Shown: positions 24,958-34,810, numbered from the stretch's first letter. The stretch: DNA of 64,000 bases from Anabaena cylindrica PCC 7122 (GCF_000317695.1 NC_019771.1:744001-808000), one strand, 5' to 3'. Translations and numbers: made by a program. The notes: generated from the letters alone by a model not told the origin.

Positions 24958-25773
24958 TTAAGGACGTTCATGCAGAAACCAATGATCAGTTTTTAATAAA
25001 GCACAGGCATGATCTTGAAGAGAAATCCCAGGTAAAATAGTCGTACAGGGTGCAATAGTTTCTTGTTCAATTGCTAATTGTAAGGCTTCTTTAAAAGTTT
25101 TGGGTTTATTTTTCACCGTTATTTGTAACATAGTTCCATAATGGCAGACTAACTCTATTGCATATTGTTCATGCCAATATTTTAACATAGCCATTACCTT
25201 ATCACTGCCTATATAACTAGCACCATACCAATGCAGATAAGCCAGCGTTTCCCAACAATTTTGAATAGGTAATAATAGTAATACTAGGGGTTGATTAATT
25301 GGTTCATACCATTGCAAATAGCTCAAATCAACAAATAAATCTTCTGGATTTTGTTGTTCTAATGCCGCTAAATTTTGATTGAATTCTGCTAATGATATTT
25401 CTATTTTCTCATTTAAAAATTTCTGAATATTAATTTCATCAACTTGTGCAATTAATCCTTTATAAACAGTATTTTGATATTGATTATAAGAAGGTTCATG
25501 TTGATATTCAAAGCGGCAGAATAAATCATTATTAATGACATCATCTGCCCAATTTTCTCCTTGATTAAACCAACAAGCAACTATTACAGGATAACGTTGA
25601 GTTTGAGAAAGAAGCTTTCTCATGATTTTCCATGCTTCAATCTTGTTATCAATATCAACCTGCATTGCTAAGGCTATTTCATTAGTTTCAGGTATTTTTA
25701 CTTCTATGATTTGTGTTTCTTCGAGAATAGTATTTTTGATGAGTTTTTTGATGTTGCTAATTTCAGAAATCAT
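24958..25773 (-). CDS. DUF4253 domain-containing protein
   Basis: The C-terminal 110 residues match DUF4253: LLPIQNCWETLAYLHWYGASYIGSDKVMAMLKYWHEQYAIELVCHYGTMLQ followed by EALQLAIEQ and a terminal CALLKTDHWFLHERP. The N-terminal part is not conserved in any way I can recognise. The first codon of the open frame is TTG (25779); the ATG at 25773 is preferred. The family has no known function but occurs near contact-dependent toxin/immunity loci in some bacteria; nothing here supports that role directly. Confidence 0.75.
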   Translation of the reverse strand: MISEISNIKKLIKNTILEETQIIEVKIPETNEIALAMQVDIDNKIEAWKIMRKLLSQTQRYPVIVACWFNQGENWADDVINNDLFCRFEYQHEPSYNQYQNTVYKGLIAQVDEINIQKFLNEKIEISLAEFNQNLAALEQQNPEDLFVDLSYLQWYEPINQPLVLLLLPIQNCWETLAYLHWYGASYIGSDKVMAMLKYWHEQYAIELVCHYGTMLQITVKNKPKTFKEALQLAIEQETIAPCTTILPGISLQDHACALLKTDHWFLHERP

Positions 25774-25970
25774 AATCAAAATGGTGGATTTTACTAAGTA
25801 TCAAAAAATTATATAAAATCTGATATCCAGTTGTGATTCTTCTCAAAGAATCTTTAAGATTACTACTTCTGGACAAAGTGCGATGTTATCACTACAGTTT
25901 TCACTCAGTAATTCTAACTTTTCTAATGTATTCATAATTAATTATACCTTTTGTGAGGAGGATATTTTTT

Positions 25971-26194
25971 TGTCAGAATCAGGATAACCAGGATTAGAGG
26001 ATTTTCAGGATGTAATTGTTTGATTGTCTATGAATAATACAGCTTTTGGGATGATAAATAAATTATTTGTAGATGATCTACTGATATTTATTGACTGTTA
26101 GTGTAAGGGTATTTTACACTATTTAAATAGTCACAGACAATTCATCAATAGCAATCCTGTCAATCCTTAAATCCTGGGTATCCTGATTCTGACA
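25971..26194. repeat. TCAGGAT inverted-repeat element, copy a
   Basis: About 224 bp with near-perfect terminal inverted repeats of about 30 bp: TGTCAGAATCAGGATAACCA at the left, and the reverse complement of TGTCAGAATCAGGATACCCA at the right. The interior contains TTGATTGTCTATGA and CACAGACAATTCATCAATA, shared with copies b and c on the other side of the GxxExxY gene. Confidence 0.85.
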
Positions 26195-26247
26195 ATCACA
26201 ATTTAATCATCCCACCAATCATCTAAAAACCACAATCCTGTAATTTC

Positions 26248-26649
26248 ATGAAAATACCTAATACCCAAAATCTAAAATTAGACGAAATTACATATATAAT
26301 TAATGGCTGTGCAATGAAAATACATCGAACTTTGGGAAATGGTTTTCAGGAGGTTATTTATCAAAGATGTATGGAAATTGAACTCAAAAAATCAGGTTTA
26401 AGTTTTGGCAGAGAGGTAGAACAAGCAATTTATTATGAGGGAATTGAAGTAGGAATACGAAGGGCAGATTTTATAGTTGAAAATCAGGTTGTGGTAGAGT
26501 TGAAAGCGATTATTTCTTTAGAAGATGTTCATTTAGCACAAGCAAAAAACTATGTGGTAGCTTATAATTTTCCTGTGGGATTATTGATTAATTTTGGTGC
26601 GTTAAAGTTGGAATATAAGAAGGTTTTTAATCCTAGATATCAGGTTTAA
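26248..26649 (+). CDS. GxxExxY family protein
   Basis: The 133-residue protein matches the GxxExxY family: INGCAMKIHRTLGNGFQEVIYQRCMEIEL gives the name motif (GNGFQEVIY), and RADFIVENQVVVELKAI carries a D...ExK pair of the PD-(D/E)XK nuclease type. It is flanked on both sides by copies of one inverted-repeat element family, so gene and repeats may have spread together. Molecular function is not established. Confidence 0.85.
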   Translation: MKIPNTQNLKLDEITYIINGCAMKIHRTLGNGFQEVIYQRCMEIELKKSGLSFGREVEQAIYYEGIEVGIRRADFIVENQVVVELKAIISLEDVHLAQAKNYVVAYNFPVGLLINFGALKLEYKKVFNPRYQV

Positions 26650-26650
26650 T

Positions 26651-26822
26651 TTATCTGAACCAGGATTTAAGGATTTTCAGGATGTTGTTGTTTGATTGTC
26701 TATGAGAAGTACAGATTTTAGGATGTTAGATAATAAATTATCCGTTAAATTATTTGTTGACTGTTGGTGTAACTGTATTTTATAATATCCAGATATTCAC
26801 AGACAATTCATCAATAAGAATC
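26651..26822. repeat. TCAGGAT inverted-repeat element, copy b (right end lost)
   Basis: Starts CTGAACCAGGATTTAAGGATTTTCAGGATG directly after the GxxExxY stop codon and continues through the shared interior to CACAGACAATTCATCAATAAGAATC, where copy c begins in direct tandem. It lacks its own right terminal repeat. Confidence 0.75.
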
Positions 26823-27010
26823 TGTCTGAATCAGGATAACCAGGATTAGAGGATGTACAGGATGTAATTTTTTTATTGTTTAGGAAAAATGGCAATTTTT
26901 GGATGATAGATAATATACTGTGATTGTAATTATCATTTTTCAATATTCACAGACAATTCATCAATAACAATCCTATAAATCCTAAAATCCTGGACATCCT
27001 GATTCAGACA
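26823..27010. repeat. TCAGGAT inverted-repeat element, copy c
   Basis: From TGTCTGAATCAGGATAACCA to ATCCTGGACATCCTGATTCAGACA: the ends are inverted repeats of one another. It shares the interior CACAGACAATTCATCAATA with copies a and b. Confidence 0.85.
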
Positions 27011-27083
27011 AAAAATATGAATAATATATTTTCATTATGTTGGGTTGCGTTCCTTTCTCTAAGCTAGAAGATGAGATTTTATT

Positions 27084-28526
27084 CTATTCCACAGATTCAA
27101 TGCGAATCACTTCCTCTATAGGAATATATTTACGCTCACTAAAAATATCAAGACGTACTTTTCCATCTTTGATATCATTGATTTTTTCTCCATTAGGATT
27201 CCACCAATTAGGTGCATTTTTCCAGGTGCAATAGTCACCAATTTTAACTCTCTGTACTTTACTTGCAATTTCCTGATTAAAATCTTTGATTGCATTGAGT
27301 ATATCAATAGTAATTATTTCTTTGTTAATAATTTCTAAATATGAAGAATTTTCTTGTTGTTCTTCCAAGTTAGTTTTTTGATATGAGTTTGTGGTTGAAG
27401 TAAAATCTGCTTTCGAGATATACAAATCTTCAAAATCTATCCACTGATAAGAATCTACTCTTTCTCCTAACAAGACAGTTTTTGCTTTTTGGATATGAAT
27501 ATTAAACTCTATTGCCGCACCTATATGCCCTTGATTTGTTTGACAAACTAACTTGAGATTATTCAGTAATTTGAAATCTAATTCTGATACAGATGTTTCA
27601 TATTTATCTGTATCTTCATCATTAAATTCATCAGATATATCATCTATAGACAAAACAGAAGAGTTACTTGTTGAACCCATATCAAATATTTTAGTGTTTT
27701 TCATAAGTTTTTCATGTTCTAGAATTGCTTCGTGTATAACTTCGGCTGTTGTATCTGTAGTGACATTACTAATTTTTTTCTGTCCATTTTTTTCGTTGTA
27801 TTGATTAAATTGGATGTATTGTTCTAAATTTTTGTCGTCTGTATAAGTAAATCCAGTTCTCTTGTCTAGAAAAGTTATGCGTTCAATCTGAGTAACAACT
27901 GTTTGAATATCTTGGGCTATTCCATATTGACGTATACATGAATCTAAAAGTGTACCTTGAGTAGCACTTAAACCACCAACACCTTTACCCCAATCTCCTT
28001 TTTTGCTTATTTCTCCAATTGCATAAATTGTTTGCCCTACATGGTTAATTCTATCCTTATCTACTCTTTTTATAATAGAGTCAAACCCTGTGGGTGAAGT
28101 CTGTATTTCATAATTGAGAAAACCTGTACCCTTTTTATTAATTACTGCAATATCTGCCCTTCTCCCTGGGTATTGGTATTCTTGTATAGGTTGAAATTTA
28201 TCTTGTTTAAAGTATATTTCAGTAGTTGCTTTAATTACATCTGTTGCTTCATTTTTAGCTTCTCTGTGAGTTGAACTTTCACCTTTACTGCTAACAAATT
28301 TATTGCTAATACAATCTATTCCGGTTTCTTTATTTTCTTCTATATTGGCATTATGAGAAAAATGTGCAGAAACCCAAAAGGGTGTTTCTTTGCGTGCTTT
28401 ATGATGTGCTTTTTTATAAAAAAGTTGGCAATTACAGAATATACATTTAAAAATCTCATTTTTATCATATAAATTACATTGAGCATCCACGAAAATACTA
28501 TCCTTATTTAAGGCGTATCTAACCAT
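27084..28526 (-). CDS. CoiA-like competence nuclease homologue with long C-terminal region
   Basis: The N-terminal 150 residues resemble CoiA: a Cys cluster (KCIFCNC, 27-33), HFSH (55-58), the helix GESSTHREAK (82-91, E83 and H87) and a PD-(D/E)XK-type core RRADIAVI (Asp125) followed by NYEIQTSP (Glu140-x-Gln142). The remaining 330 residues are Lys/Asn/Asp-rich and unrecognised, ending with a small conserved-looking segment (GDYCTWKNAPNWWNPNGEKI). CoiA acts in processing DNA taken up during transformation. The frame extends to 28547, but the ATG at 28526 has AAAGGAGT 4-5 bases upstream, which fixes the start. The gene is AT-rich and next to repeat clusters. Confidence 0.72.
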   Translation of the reverse strand: MVRYALNKDSIFVDAQCNLYDKNEIFKCIFCNCQLFYKKAHHKARKETPFWVSAHFSHNANIEENKETGIDCISNKFVSSKGESSTHREAKNEATDVIKATTEIYFKQDKFQPIQEYQYPGRRADIAVINKKGTGFLNYEIQTSPTGFDSIIKRVDKDRINHVGQTIYAIGEISKKGDWGKGVGGLSATQGTLLDSCIRQYGIAQDIQTVVTQIERITFLDKRTGFTYTDDKNLEQYIQFNQYNEKNGQKKISNVTTDTTAEVIHEAILEHEKLMKNTKIFDMGSTSNSSVLSIDDISDEFNDEDTDKYETSVSELDFKLLNNLKLVCQTNQGHIGAAIEFNIHIQKAKTVLLGERVDSYQWIDFEDLYISKADFTSTTNSYQKTNLEEQQENSSYLEIINKEIITIDILNAIKDFNQEIASKVQRVKIGDYCTWKNAPNWWNPNGEKINDIKDGKVRLDIFSERKYIPIEEVIRIESVE

Positions 28527-28690
28527 ATAGACTCCTTTATTAATCAAATGTATTAAATATTATACCCCATATTCTACAGTAGGTAAATTTTCGATAGTTG
28601 TCAAATTATGATAAAGAAATACTCTTTCAACAAAGACACAAAAACGCAATAAAAAACCCTTTGCGTCTTTGCGCCTTTGCGTGAGACTAT

Positions 28691-31582
28691 TTAACTATAA
28701 GCCTCCATAGGTAAACAAGAACAAACAAAATTCCTATCACCAAAAGCAGCATCTATTCTCCCTACACTTGGCCAGAACTTATATTCCTTATTCCAAGGTG
28801 CAGGGTAAGCGGCTTGTTCACGAGAATAGGGATGATTCCATTCCCCAATAATCAAACTTTCCGCAGTGTGAGGTGCATTTTTCAAAAGATTATCTTGAAT
28901 ATCCATTTTACCGGATTCAATTGCAGCAACTTCTTCACGAATTGCAATCAAAGCATTGCAAAAGCGGTCTAATTCTTGTTTAGATTCACTTTCCGTAGGT
29001 TCAACCATAATTGTCCCAGCAACAGGCCAAGATACAGTAGGTGCATGAAAACCATAATCCATTAACCGCTTCGCAACATCATCAATTTCGATATGCGCTG
29101 ATTTCTTCAAACTTCGCAAATCTAAAATACATTCATGTGCTACTAAACCATTTTTTCCCTGATACAAAACGGGATAATATGATTCCAGTCTTTTAGCGAT
29201 GTAATTAGCATTAAGAATTGCTACTTTGGTTGCTTGCGTTAAACCATCTGCACCCATCATGGCAATATACATCCAAGAAATTACTAAGATACTTGCACTA
29301 CCCCAAGGTGCAGCAGAAACAGCACCCAATTCACCACCCATTTTTACTACAGAATGTCCAGGTAAAAAGGGTACAAGATGGGAAGCGACACCAATAGGCC
29401 CCATACCGGGACCACCACCACCGTGAGGAATACAGAAGGTTTTGTGCAAGTTCAAATGACAAACATCTGCACCAATATCACCAGGACGACAAATACCTAC
29501 TTGGGCATTCATATTAGCCCCATCCATGTAAACTTGTCCACCGTGATTATGAACAATAGCGCAGATATCCTGAATTGCTTCTTCAAACACACCGTGAGTT
29601 GAAGGATAAGTCACCATTAAAGCCGCAAGTTCATGACTATATTTTTCGGCTTTGGCTTTTAAATCATCAACATCAATATTACCTTGATCATCACAAGCGA
29701 TTCCTACTACTTTCATTCCACACATTACTGCACTTGCCGGATTCGTTCCATGTGCAGATTGAGGAATTAAACAAATATTTCGGTGTCCTTCTCCACGATT
29801 TTGATGATATTCATGAATTACCAAAAGTCCGGTATATTCACCTTGAGAACCAGCATTAGGTTGGAGAGAAATTCCTGCAAAACCTGTAATTTCTGCTAAC
29901 CATGCTTCTAATTGCTGGAAGAGAATTTGATAACCTCTTGTTTGAGAAATTGGTGCAAAAGGATGTATTTTCCCAAATTCTGCCCAGGTTACAGGAATCA
30001 TTTCTGAAGTTGCATTTAACTTCATTGTGCAGGAACCCAAGGGAATCATTGATGTTGTTAATGATAAATCTTTGGTTTCTAGTTGATGCAGATAACGTAA
30101 TAACTCGGTTTCTGAATGATATTGGTTGAAGACTGGATGTGTGAGATATTTACTTTGACGTGATAATGGGTAATCGGTAATCGGTAATTCTTCTACAGTA
30201 AAAGGCAGATTATCTTTCAATGCGAAAATTTGCCAAAGGTCGATTAAATCTTCTGGTGTGGTAGTTTCATTTAAGGAAATTCCAACAGTTGCGTTATCAA
30301 AGATGCGTAAATTAATATTTCTCTCGTTTGCAGCATCAAGAATTGCATCTAATCTGGTATTTCCTAATTCTACCCGTAAGGTATCAAAGAAGTTTTCCGA
30401 AGTTATTTTGTAACCTAACTGTTTGAGTCCATTTGCTAAAGTTACGGTTAACTGGTGGATATTTTCGGCAATTCCCCTCAGTCCATCTGGCCCATGATAA
30501 ACTGCATACATACTCGCCATCACTGCCAATAATACCTGGGCTGTGCAAATATTACTGGTGGCTTTATCTCTGCGAATATGCTGTTCACGGGTTTGCAAAG
30601 CTAAACGTAATGCAGGTTTACCATTAACATCTTTTGATACACCGACAATTCTTCCTGGAACTAGTCGTTTATACTCTTCCTTCGTTGCAAAATAAGCAGC
30701 GTGTGGTCCCCCAAAGCCTAAAGGAATACCGAAGCGTTGTGTACTTCCTACAGCAATATCAGCCCCAAATTCACCGGGGGGTGTCAGTAAAGTTAAGCTG
30801 AGAGGATCTGCGGCTACAGTCACCAATGCACCCTGAGCATGGGACTGTGTGATAACATTGAGGTAGTCGTAAATTGTGCCATCACTGGCAGGATATTGGA
30901 GAATTGCACCAAAAATCGGTTCTGCAAAATCAAATGTTTGATGATCACCGATAATGATATTTATCCCCAGAGGTTTAGCTCTAGTTTGCAATACATCAAT
31001 GGTTTGAGGATGACATTCACGAGAGACAAAATAGTTATTGGCTTTATTTTTGCAGACACCATAACTCATACTCATGGCTTCTGCTGCTGCTGTTGCTTCG
31101 TCTAACAAAGAAGCGTTAGCAATTTCTAAACCTGTTAAATCAATGATCATCGTTTGGAAATTTAGCAATGCTTCCAAACGTCCTTGGGCAATTTCTGGCT
31201 GATAAGGGGTGTAAGCTGTGTACCAACCGGGATTTTCGAGAATATTACGTTGAATTACAGCAGGAGTAATACAATCGTAATAGCCCATGCCAATAAATGA
31301 GCGATAAACTTGATTTTTATCGGCTATTTGTTTTAATTTCGCTAGTGCTGCATATTCGCTTTGTGCTGCTGGTAATTGTAGGGTTTGATTAAAGCGAATT
31401 GCCTGTGGTACTGTTTGATCAATTAGGTTATCTAAACTAGAAAAACCTAAGATATCAAGCATTTGTTGAATATCATCAGGGTTGATTCCAATGTGTCTTT
31501 GGGCAAAGTTGCTGAGTTTTTGACTGCTTTTAGCCAAAATCTTGTTATCACTAGGTTGAGTACGAGGGGGATTAGCTACCAC
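28691..31582 (-). CDS. gcvP: glycine dehydrogenase (decarboxylating), GcvP
   Basis: P-protein of the glycine cleavage system: PLP-dependent decarboxylation of glycine with transfer of aminomethyl to the lipoyl group of GcvH, used in photorespiration. The 963-residue length is normal for the single-chain form. The PLP-lysine motif HLNLHKTFCIPHGGGGPGMGPIGV lies near residue 700, and the N-terminal half carries the RHIGINPDDI and MGYYDCITPAVIQRNILENPGWYTAYTPYQPEI signatures. The start is GTG with TGGAG upstream. gcvT and gcvH are not in the window. Confidence 0.97.
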   Translation of the reverse strand: MVANPPRTQPSDNKILAKSSQKLSNFAQRHIGINPDDIQQMLDILGFSSLDNLIDQTVPQAIRFNQTLQLPAAQSEYAALAKLKQIADKNQVYRSFIGMGYYDCITPAVIQRNILENPGWYTAYTPYQPEIAQGRLEALLNFQTMIIDLTGLEIANASLLDEATAAAEAMSMSYGVCKNKANNYFVSRECHPQTIDVLQTRAKPLGINIIIGDHQTFDFAEPIFGAILQYPASDGTIYDYLNVITQSHAQGALVTVAADPLSLTLLTPPGEFGADIAVGSTQRFGIPLGFGGPHAAYFATKEEYKRLVPGRIVGVSKDVNGKPALRLALQTREQHIRRDKATSNICTAQVLLAVMASMYAVYHGPDGLRGIAENIHQLTVTLANGLKQLGYKITSENFFDTLRVELGNTRLDAILDAANERNINLRIFDNATVGISLNETTTPEDLIDLWQIFALKDNLPFTVEELPITDYPLSRQSKYLTHPVFNQYHSETELLRYLHQLETKDLSLTTSMIPLGSCTMKLNATSEMIPVTWAEFGKIHPFAPISQTRGYQILFQQLEAWLAEITGFAGISLQPNAGSQGEYTGLLVIHEYHQNRGEGHRNICLIPQSAHGTNPASAVMCGMKVVGIACDDQGNIDVDDLKAKAEKYSHELAALMVTYPSTHGVFEEAIQDICAIVHNHGGQVYMDGANMNAQVGICRPGDIGADVCHLNLHKTFCIPHGGGGPGMGPIGVASHLVPFLPGHSVVKMGGELGAVSAAPWGSASILVISWMYIAMMGADGLTQATKVAILNANYIAKRLESYYPVLYQGKNGLVAHECILDLRSLKKSAHIEIDDVAKRLMDYGFHAPTVSWPVAGTIMVEPTESESKQELDRFCNALIAIREEVAAIESGKMDIQDNLLKNAPHTAESLIIGEWNHPYSREQAAYPAPWNKEYKFWPSVGRIDAAFGDRNFVCSCLPMEAYS

Positions 31583-31704
31583 AAATAGTTCTCCAGGCGC
31601 TTCTGTATTAATGTATTGTAATAATTATTTTTATATATTAGGTTTTTTTGAGACTCATATATTCAAACCTCCAAGCAGGAGGCAATTTTTTCTCTTCCTT
31701 CAAA

Positions 31705-33159
31705 ATGTTCAATCAAAACCAAACACCTCTTATTGATGCTTTAAAAAACTCCATCTCTCGTCCCCATGCACCGTTTTACACTCCAGGACATAAACGCGGT
31801 GCTGGAATTTCCTCAGTTTTAACCGATTTACTTGGTAAAGAAGTTTTTCGCGCTGATTTAACGGAATTGGCTGAATTAGATAATTTATTTACTCCTGAAA
31901 ATGCGATTCTCGCAGCACAAGAACTGGCAGCGGAAGCTTTTGGGGCTGAGAAAACATGGTTTTTAGTTAATGGTTCTACCTGTGGAATTGAAGCGGCTAT
32001 TCTCGCTACTTGTGGTATGGGGGATAAAATTATTCTGCCGAGAAATGTGCATTCTTCGGTGATTTCTGGGTTAATTCTTTCTGGTGCAATTCCTATTTTT
32101 ATTCAGCCTGAATATGATGAGGATTTAGATATTGCTCACAGTATTACACCGGAAGCGGTAAAAACAGCATTGGAAACACATCCTGACGCAAAAGCGGTGC
32201 TGACAGTTTACCCTACATATTACGGTGTTTGTGGAGATTTGAGTGCGATCGCACTTCTTACCCATCAATATAATATTCCCTTGCTCGTAGATGAAGCACA
32301 TGGCGCACATTTTGCTTTTCACCCTCAATTACCCACACCAGCTTTAGCCGCAGGTGCAGATTTAACTGTGCAATCTATCCACAAAACCCTCGGTGCGATG
32401 ACACAGGCATCAATGTTACACATCCAAGGTAACAGAATCGACGTTAACAAAATTAATAAAGCTTTGCAGCTAGTACAATCTACTAGTCCCAGCTTTATAC
32501 TTTTAGCTTCTCTCGATGCCGCACGTCAACAAATGGCAATGAATGGGGAAAAGTTGATGTCTCAGACTTTGCAATTAGCAGCTTCAGCAAAAAGTCAAAT
32601 CAGTCAAATTCCTGGTTTATCTATTCCTCTCCATACCAGCAGTCCAGGTTTTGTGGATTTAGATCAAACACGCTTAACTGTAAACGTTTCTAAATTAGGT
32701 TTAACAGGTTTTGCAGCTGAAGAAATCCTCAATGAAATGGGTGTAACTCCAGAATTTTCATCCTTACAAAATCTTACTTTTATTATTAGTTTGGGTAATA
32801 TAGAACCTGATATTAATGCATTAGTGCAGGAGTTGAAAAATTTGATTCGGATACCACAATTGACAAGTCAGTACAAAATATGTAAATATAGAAACGATGC
32901 TATGATTAGCCAATTTATATGCATTTCTCCCCGTGAGGCTTTTTTTGCTAATAGTGAAACATTACCTTTGGAGAAAACACCGCAACGAATTTGCGCGGAA
33001 ATAGTTTGTCCATATCCCCCAGGAATACCTGTTTTAATGCCGGGAGAAATTATTACAAAATCAGCCTTAGAATATCTGCAACAAATTCAGGCTTTAGGGG
33101 GATTTATTAACGGTTGTGCAGATACTAGTTTGAGAACTTTAAAAGTAGTAAAAACATGA
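31705..33159 (+). CDS. Orn/Lys/Arg decarboxylase-family protein (fold type I PLP enzyme)
   Basis: The 484-residue protein matches the biosynthetic Orn/Lys/Arg decarboxylases: FYTPGHKRGAG (24-34), GSTCGIEAAIL, VDEAHGAHFAF and the PLP-lysine motif QSIHKTLGAMTQASMLHI with Lys227, plus the C-terminal domain with CPYPPGIPVLMPGE. The substrate (arginine, lysine or ornithine) cannot be told from sequence. The frame opens at a TTG (31648); the ATG at 31705 fits the family start, although an AGGAGG at 31677-31682 lies unusually far upstream. It is divergent from gcvP. Confidence 0.88.
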   Translation: MFNQNQTPLIDALKNSISRPHAPFYTPGHKRGAGISSVLTDLLGKEVFRADLTELAELDNLFTPENAILAAQELAAEAFGAEKTWFLVNGSTCGIEAAILATCGMGDKIILPRNVHSSVISGLILSGAIPIFIQPEYDEDLDIAHSITPEAVKTALETHPDAKAVLTVYPTYYGVCGDLSAIALLTHQYNIPLLVDEAHGAHFAFHPQLPTPALAAGADLTVQSIHKTLGAMTQASMLHIQGNRIDVNKINKALQLVQSTSPSFILLASLDAARQQMAMNGEKLMSQTLQLAASAKSQISQIPGLSIPLHTSSPGFVDLDQTRLTVNVSKLGLTGFAAEEILNEMGVTPEFSSLQNLTFIISLGNIEPDINALVQELKNLIRIPQLTSQYKICKYRNDAMISQFICISPREAFFANSETLPLEKTPQRICAEIVCPYPPGIPVLMPGEIITKSALEYLQQIQALGGFINGCADTSLRTLKVVKT

Positions 33160-33167
33160 AAAGGGTA

Positions 33168-33204
33168 ATAGGTAATTGGTAATTGGTAATTGGTAATTGG
33201 TAAG
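33168..33204. repeat. TAATTGG tandem heptamers
   Basis: About five tandem copies of GGTAATT directly after the decarboxylase stop codon, another STRR unit type. Confidence 0.8.
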
Positions 33205-33222
33205 AGCAATTATCAAATAGGC

Positions 33223-33341
33223 TATAGCCTTTCCCACTCTAGTTAGATACAAAATTACCCCTCCCCAACCCTCCCCTTGGTAAGGGGAGGGTGCGCGACA
33301 GCGCGGGTGGGGTGTATTTCATGAGCTTGGGAATTGCTATA
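33223..33341 (+). repeat. TATAGC MITE, copy 5
   Basis: Full-length 119 bp copy with a perfect internal hairpin ACCCTCCCCTT-GGT-AAGGGGAGGGT. It lies between the convergent decarboxylase and trpC genes. Confidence 0.93.
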
Positions 33342-33423
33342 ATACAGCTATGTTGTAAATAAGCTCCCCATTTGGAAAATATAAAACTCTTACAAATTAC
33401 GAATTACTTTAGCAACTAATTAA

Positions 33424-34299
33424 TTAAGCTCCCTTTTTCACAAGGTCTTTATAAACTGGAACTTTTGCCTTGATTAGACTACGCACACCTTCCTCTACAT
33501 TGTCTTGTTGCAGCAAAGAATCTCCCATTAACACTGCATTAGCACCAGCATCAGCTATTAAAGCTATATCAGCAGATGTTTCAATTCCTGACTCGCTAAC
33601 GACAAGAATACTCAAATTTTGTAATTGCGATCGCCTAGCTGCCATTAATTGCTGAGTAGTGCTAAGATTAACGCTAAAATCTTCTAAACTGCGGTTATTA
33701 ATAGAGATGATGCGGACATCATCTAACTTGAGTACCCGATCTAATTCGGTCAAGTTATGAACTTCAATGACAGCATTCATTCCCAAATAGTGAATTACCC
33801 GCAGAAAATTATGTATCTCCTGGTCTGTAAGAATAGCAGCAATCAATAATACCGCATCAGCACCAGCAGATCTGGCTAAATAAATTTGGCAAGGATCAAG
33901 AATAAAATCTTTACACAACAGAGGTAACGCTATCCGATATCGGATAGTACGTAAATGCTCAAAACCTCCCTGGAAGAACTTTTGGTCAGTGACAACAGAC
34001 AGACAAGTAGCACCACCACGCTCATAGGATTTTGCGATCGCTAAAGGATCAAAATCTTGATTGAGAGTATCTTGATTAGGTAATACTTTTTTTACCTCTG
34101 CAATCAAACTGGGTTTATAAAAACTCTGCTGCAAAGCAGTAAAAAAATCTCGTACAGTCGGAGCAGCAGTTAATTGGCGTTGTAAGGAAGCCAAAGACAT
34201 TTCTTGCTGCATTTGGGCTACTTCTAGCTTCTTCTGCCATACAATCTCTCTGAGTATAGGTTGCAGGCGACTATTAGATATACTAAGTGGGTAAATCAT
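33424..34299 (-). CDS. trpC: indole-3-glycerol phosphate synthase, divergent
   Basis: Converts CdRP to indole-3-glycerol phosphate in tryptophan synthesis. The 291-residue TIM barrel keeps the catalytic lysines (EVKKV; LLCKDFILDPCQIYLARSAGADAVLL), IEVHN (Glu), INNRSLEDF (Asn) and VSESGI (Glu-Ser). The first active-site loop, normally KKASPSKG, reads KKVLPNQDTLN, and the phosphate-binding GES is GDS. This suggests a paralogue rather than the housekeeping enzyme; cyanobacteria with secondary-metabolite clusters often carry a second trpC. No other trp gene is adjacent. Confidence 0.85.
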   Translation of the reverse strand: MIYPLSISNSRLQPILREIVWQKKLEVAQMQQEMSLASLQRQLTAAPTVRDFFTALQQSFYKPSLIAEVKKVLPNQDTLNQDFDPLAIAKSYERGGATCLSVVTDQKFFQGGFEHLRTIRYRIALPLLCKDFILDPCQIYLARSAGADAVLLIAAILTDQEIHNFLRVIHYLGMNAVIEVHNLTELDRVLKLDDVRIISINNRSLEDFSVNLSTTQQLMAARRSQLQNLSILVVSESGIETSADIALIADAGANAVLMGDSLLQQDNVEEGVRSLIKAKVPVYKDLVKKGA

Positions 34300-34399
34300 G
34301 ATGAGAATAAATTAAGAATTAAGAATTAAGAAATTTCATCCTTCATTTTTTCTCACAGGCAATTATGAGAAATTTATCTGAGGATAATACCAAGTTGCA
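34300..34399. repeat. short AAGAATT tandem repeat and spacer
   Basis: Three tandem AAGAATT units follow the 5' end of trpC, then non-coding sequence up to the next element. Confidence 0.55.
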
Positions 34400-34630
34400 A
34401 TAATGCTCGGTTAAGAATTTTTGTAGGTTGGGTTGAGGAACGAAACCCAACAAATGCCTGTAAATATTTAGGTTATGGCTTCTCTTCGAGACGCTTTGCG
34501 AATACCACACTTCTTGTTCACGCAGTGTCCCGAAGGGATACATTCCATTGCTTCGCAACGAACAAAACGAACAACCCAACCTACATAGACCTACATAATT
34601 TTATTTTTTGAGCTTAACCGACAAGTACTG
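34400..34630. repeat. interspersed inverted-repeat element, copy B
   Basis: Begins CTCGGTTAAGAATTTTTGTAGG and ends GCTTAACCGACAAGTACTG, the same ends as copy A at 3561-3712. The interior is longer, with a palindromic CTTCTCTTCGAGACGCTTTGCG stretch between the shared halves. No coding capacity. Confidence 0.8.
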
Positions 34631-34810
34631 TACCAAGTTAGGATTTTAGATTCACTGTCAAAAGGAGTTGTCAAACCATCCACAGATGGCTAGAAAATTT
34701 TCATCAACACCAGCTAGTACAGAACAGCCAAAATAGTTGCAAAAGCTCGCTTTTTTCTTTCTGCTACTTTGCACTCACCCAAATTGGCATATCCTCAACT
34801 GTGTGTATTC

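Noticed and set aside
34343..34579. 78-codon minus-strand frame
   Set aside because: It falls inside repeat copy B and has no homology to a protein I recognise; the sequence is explained by the repeat.
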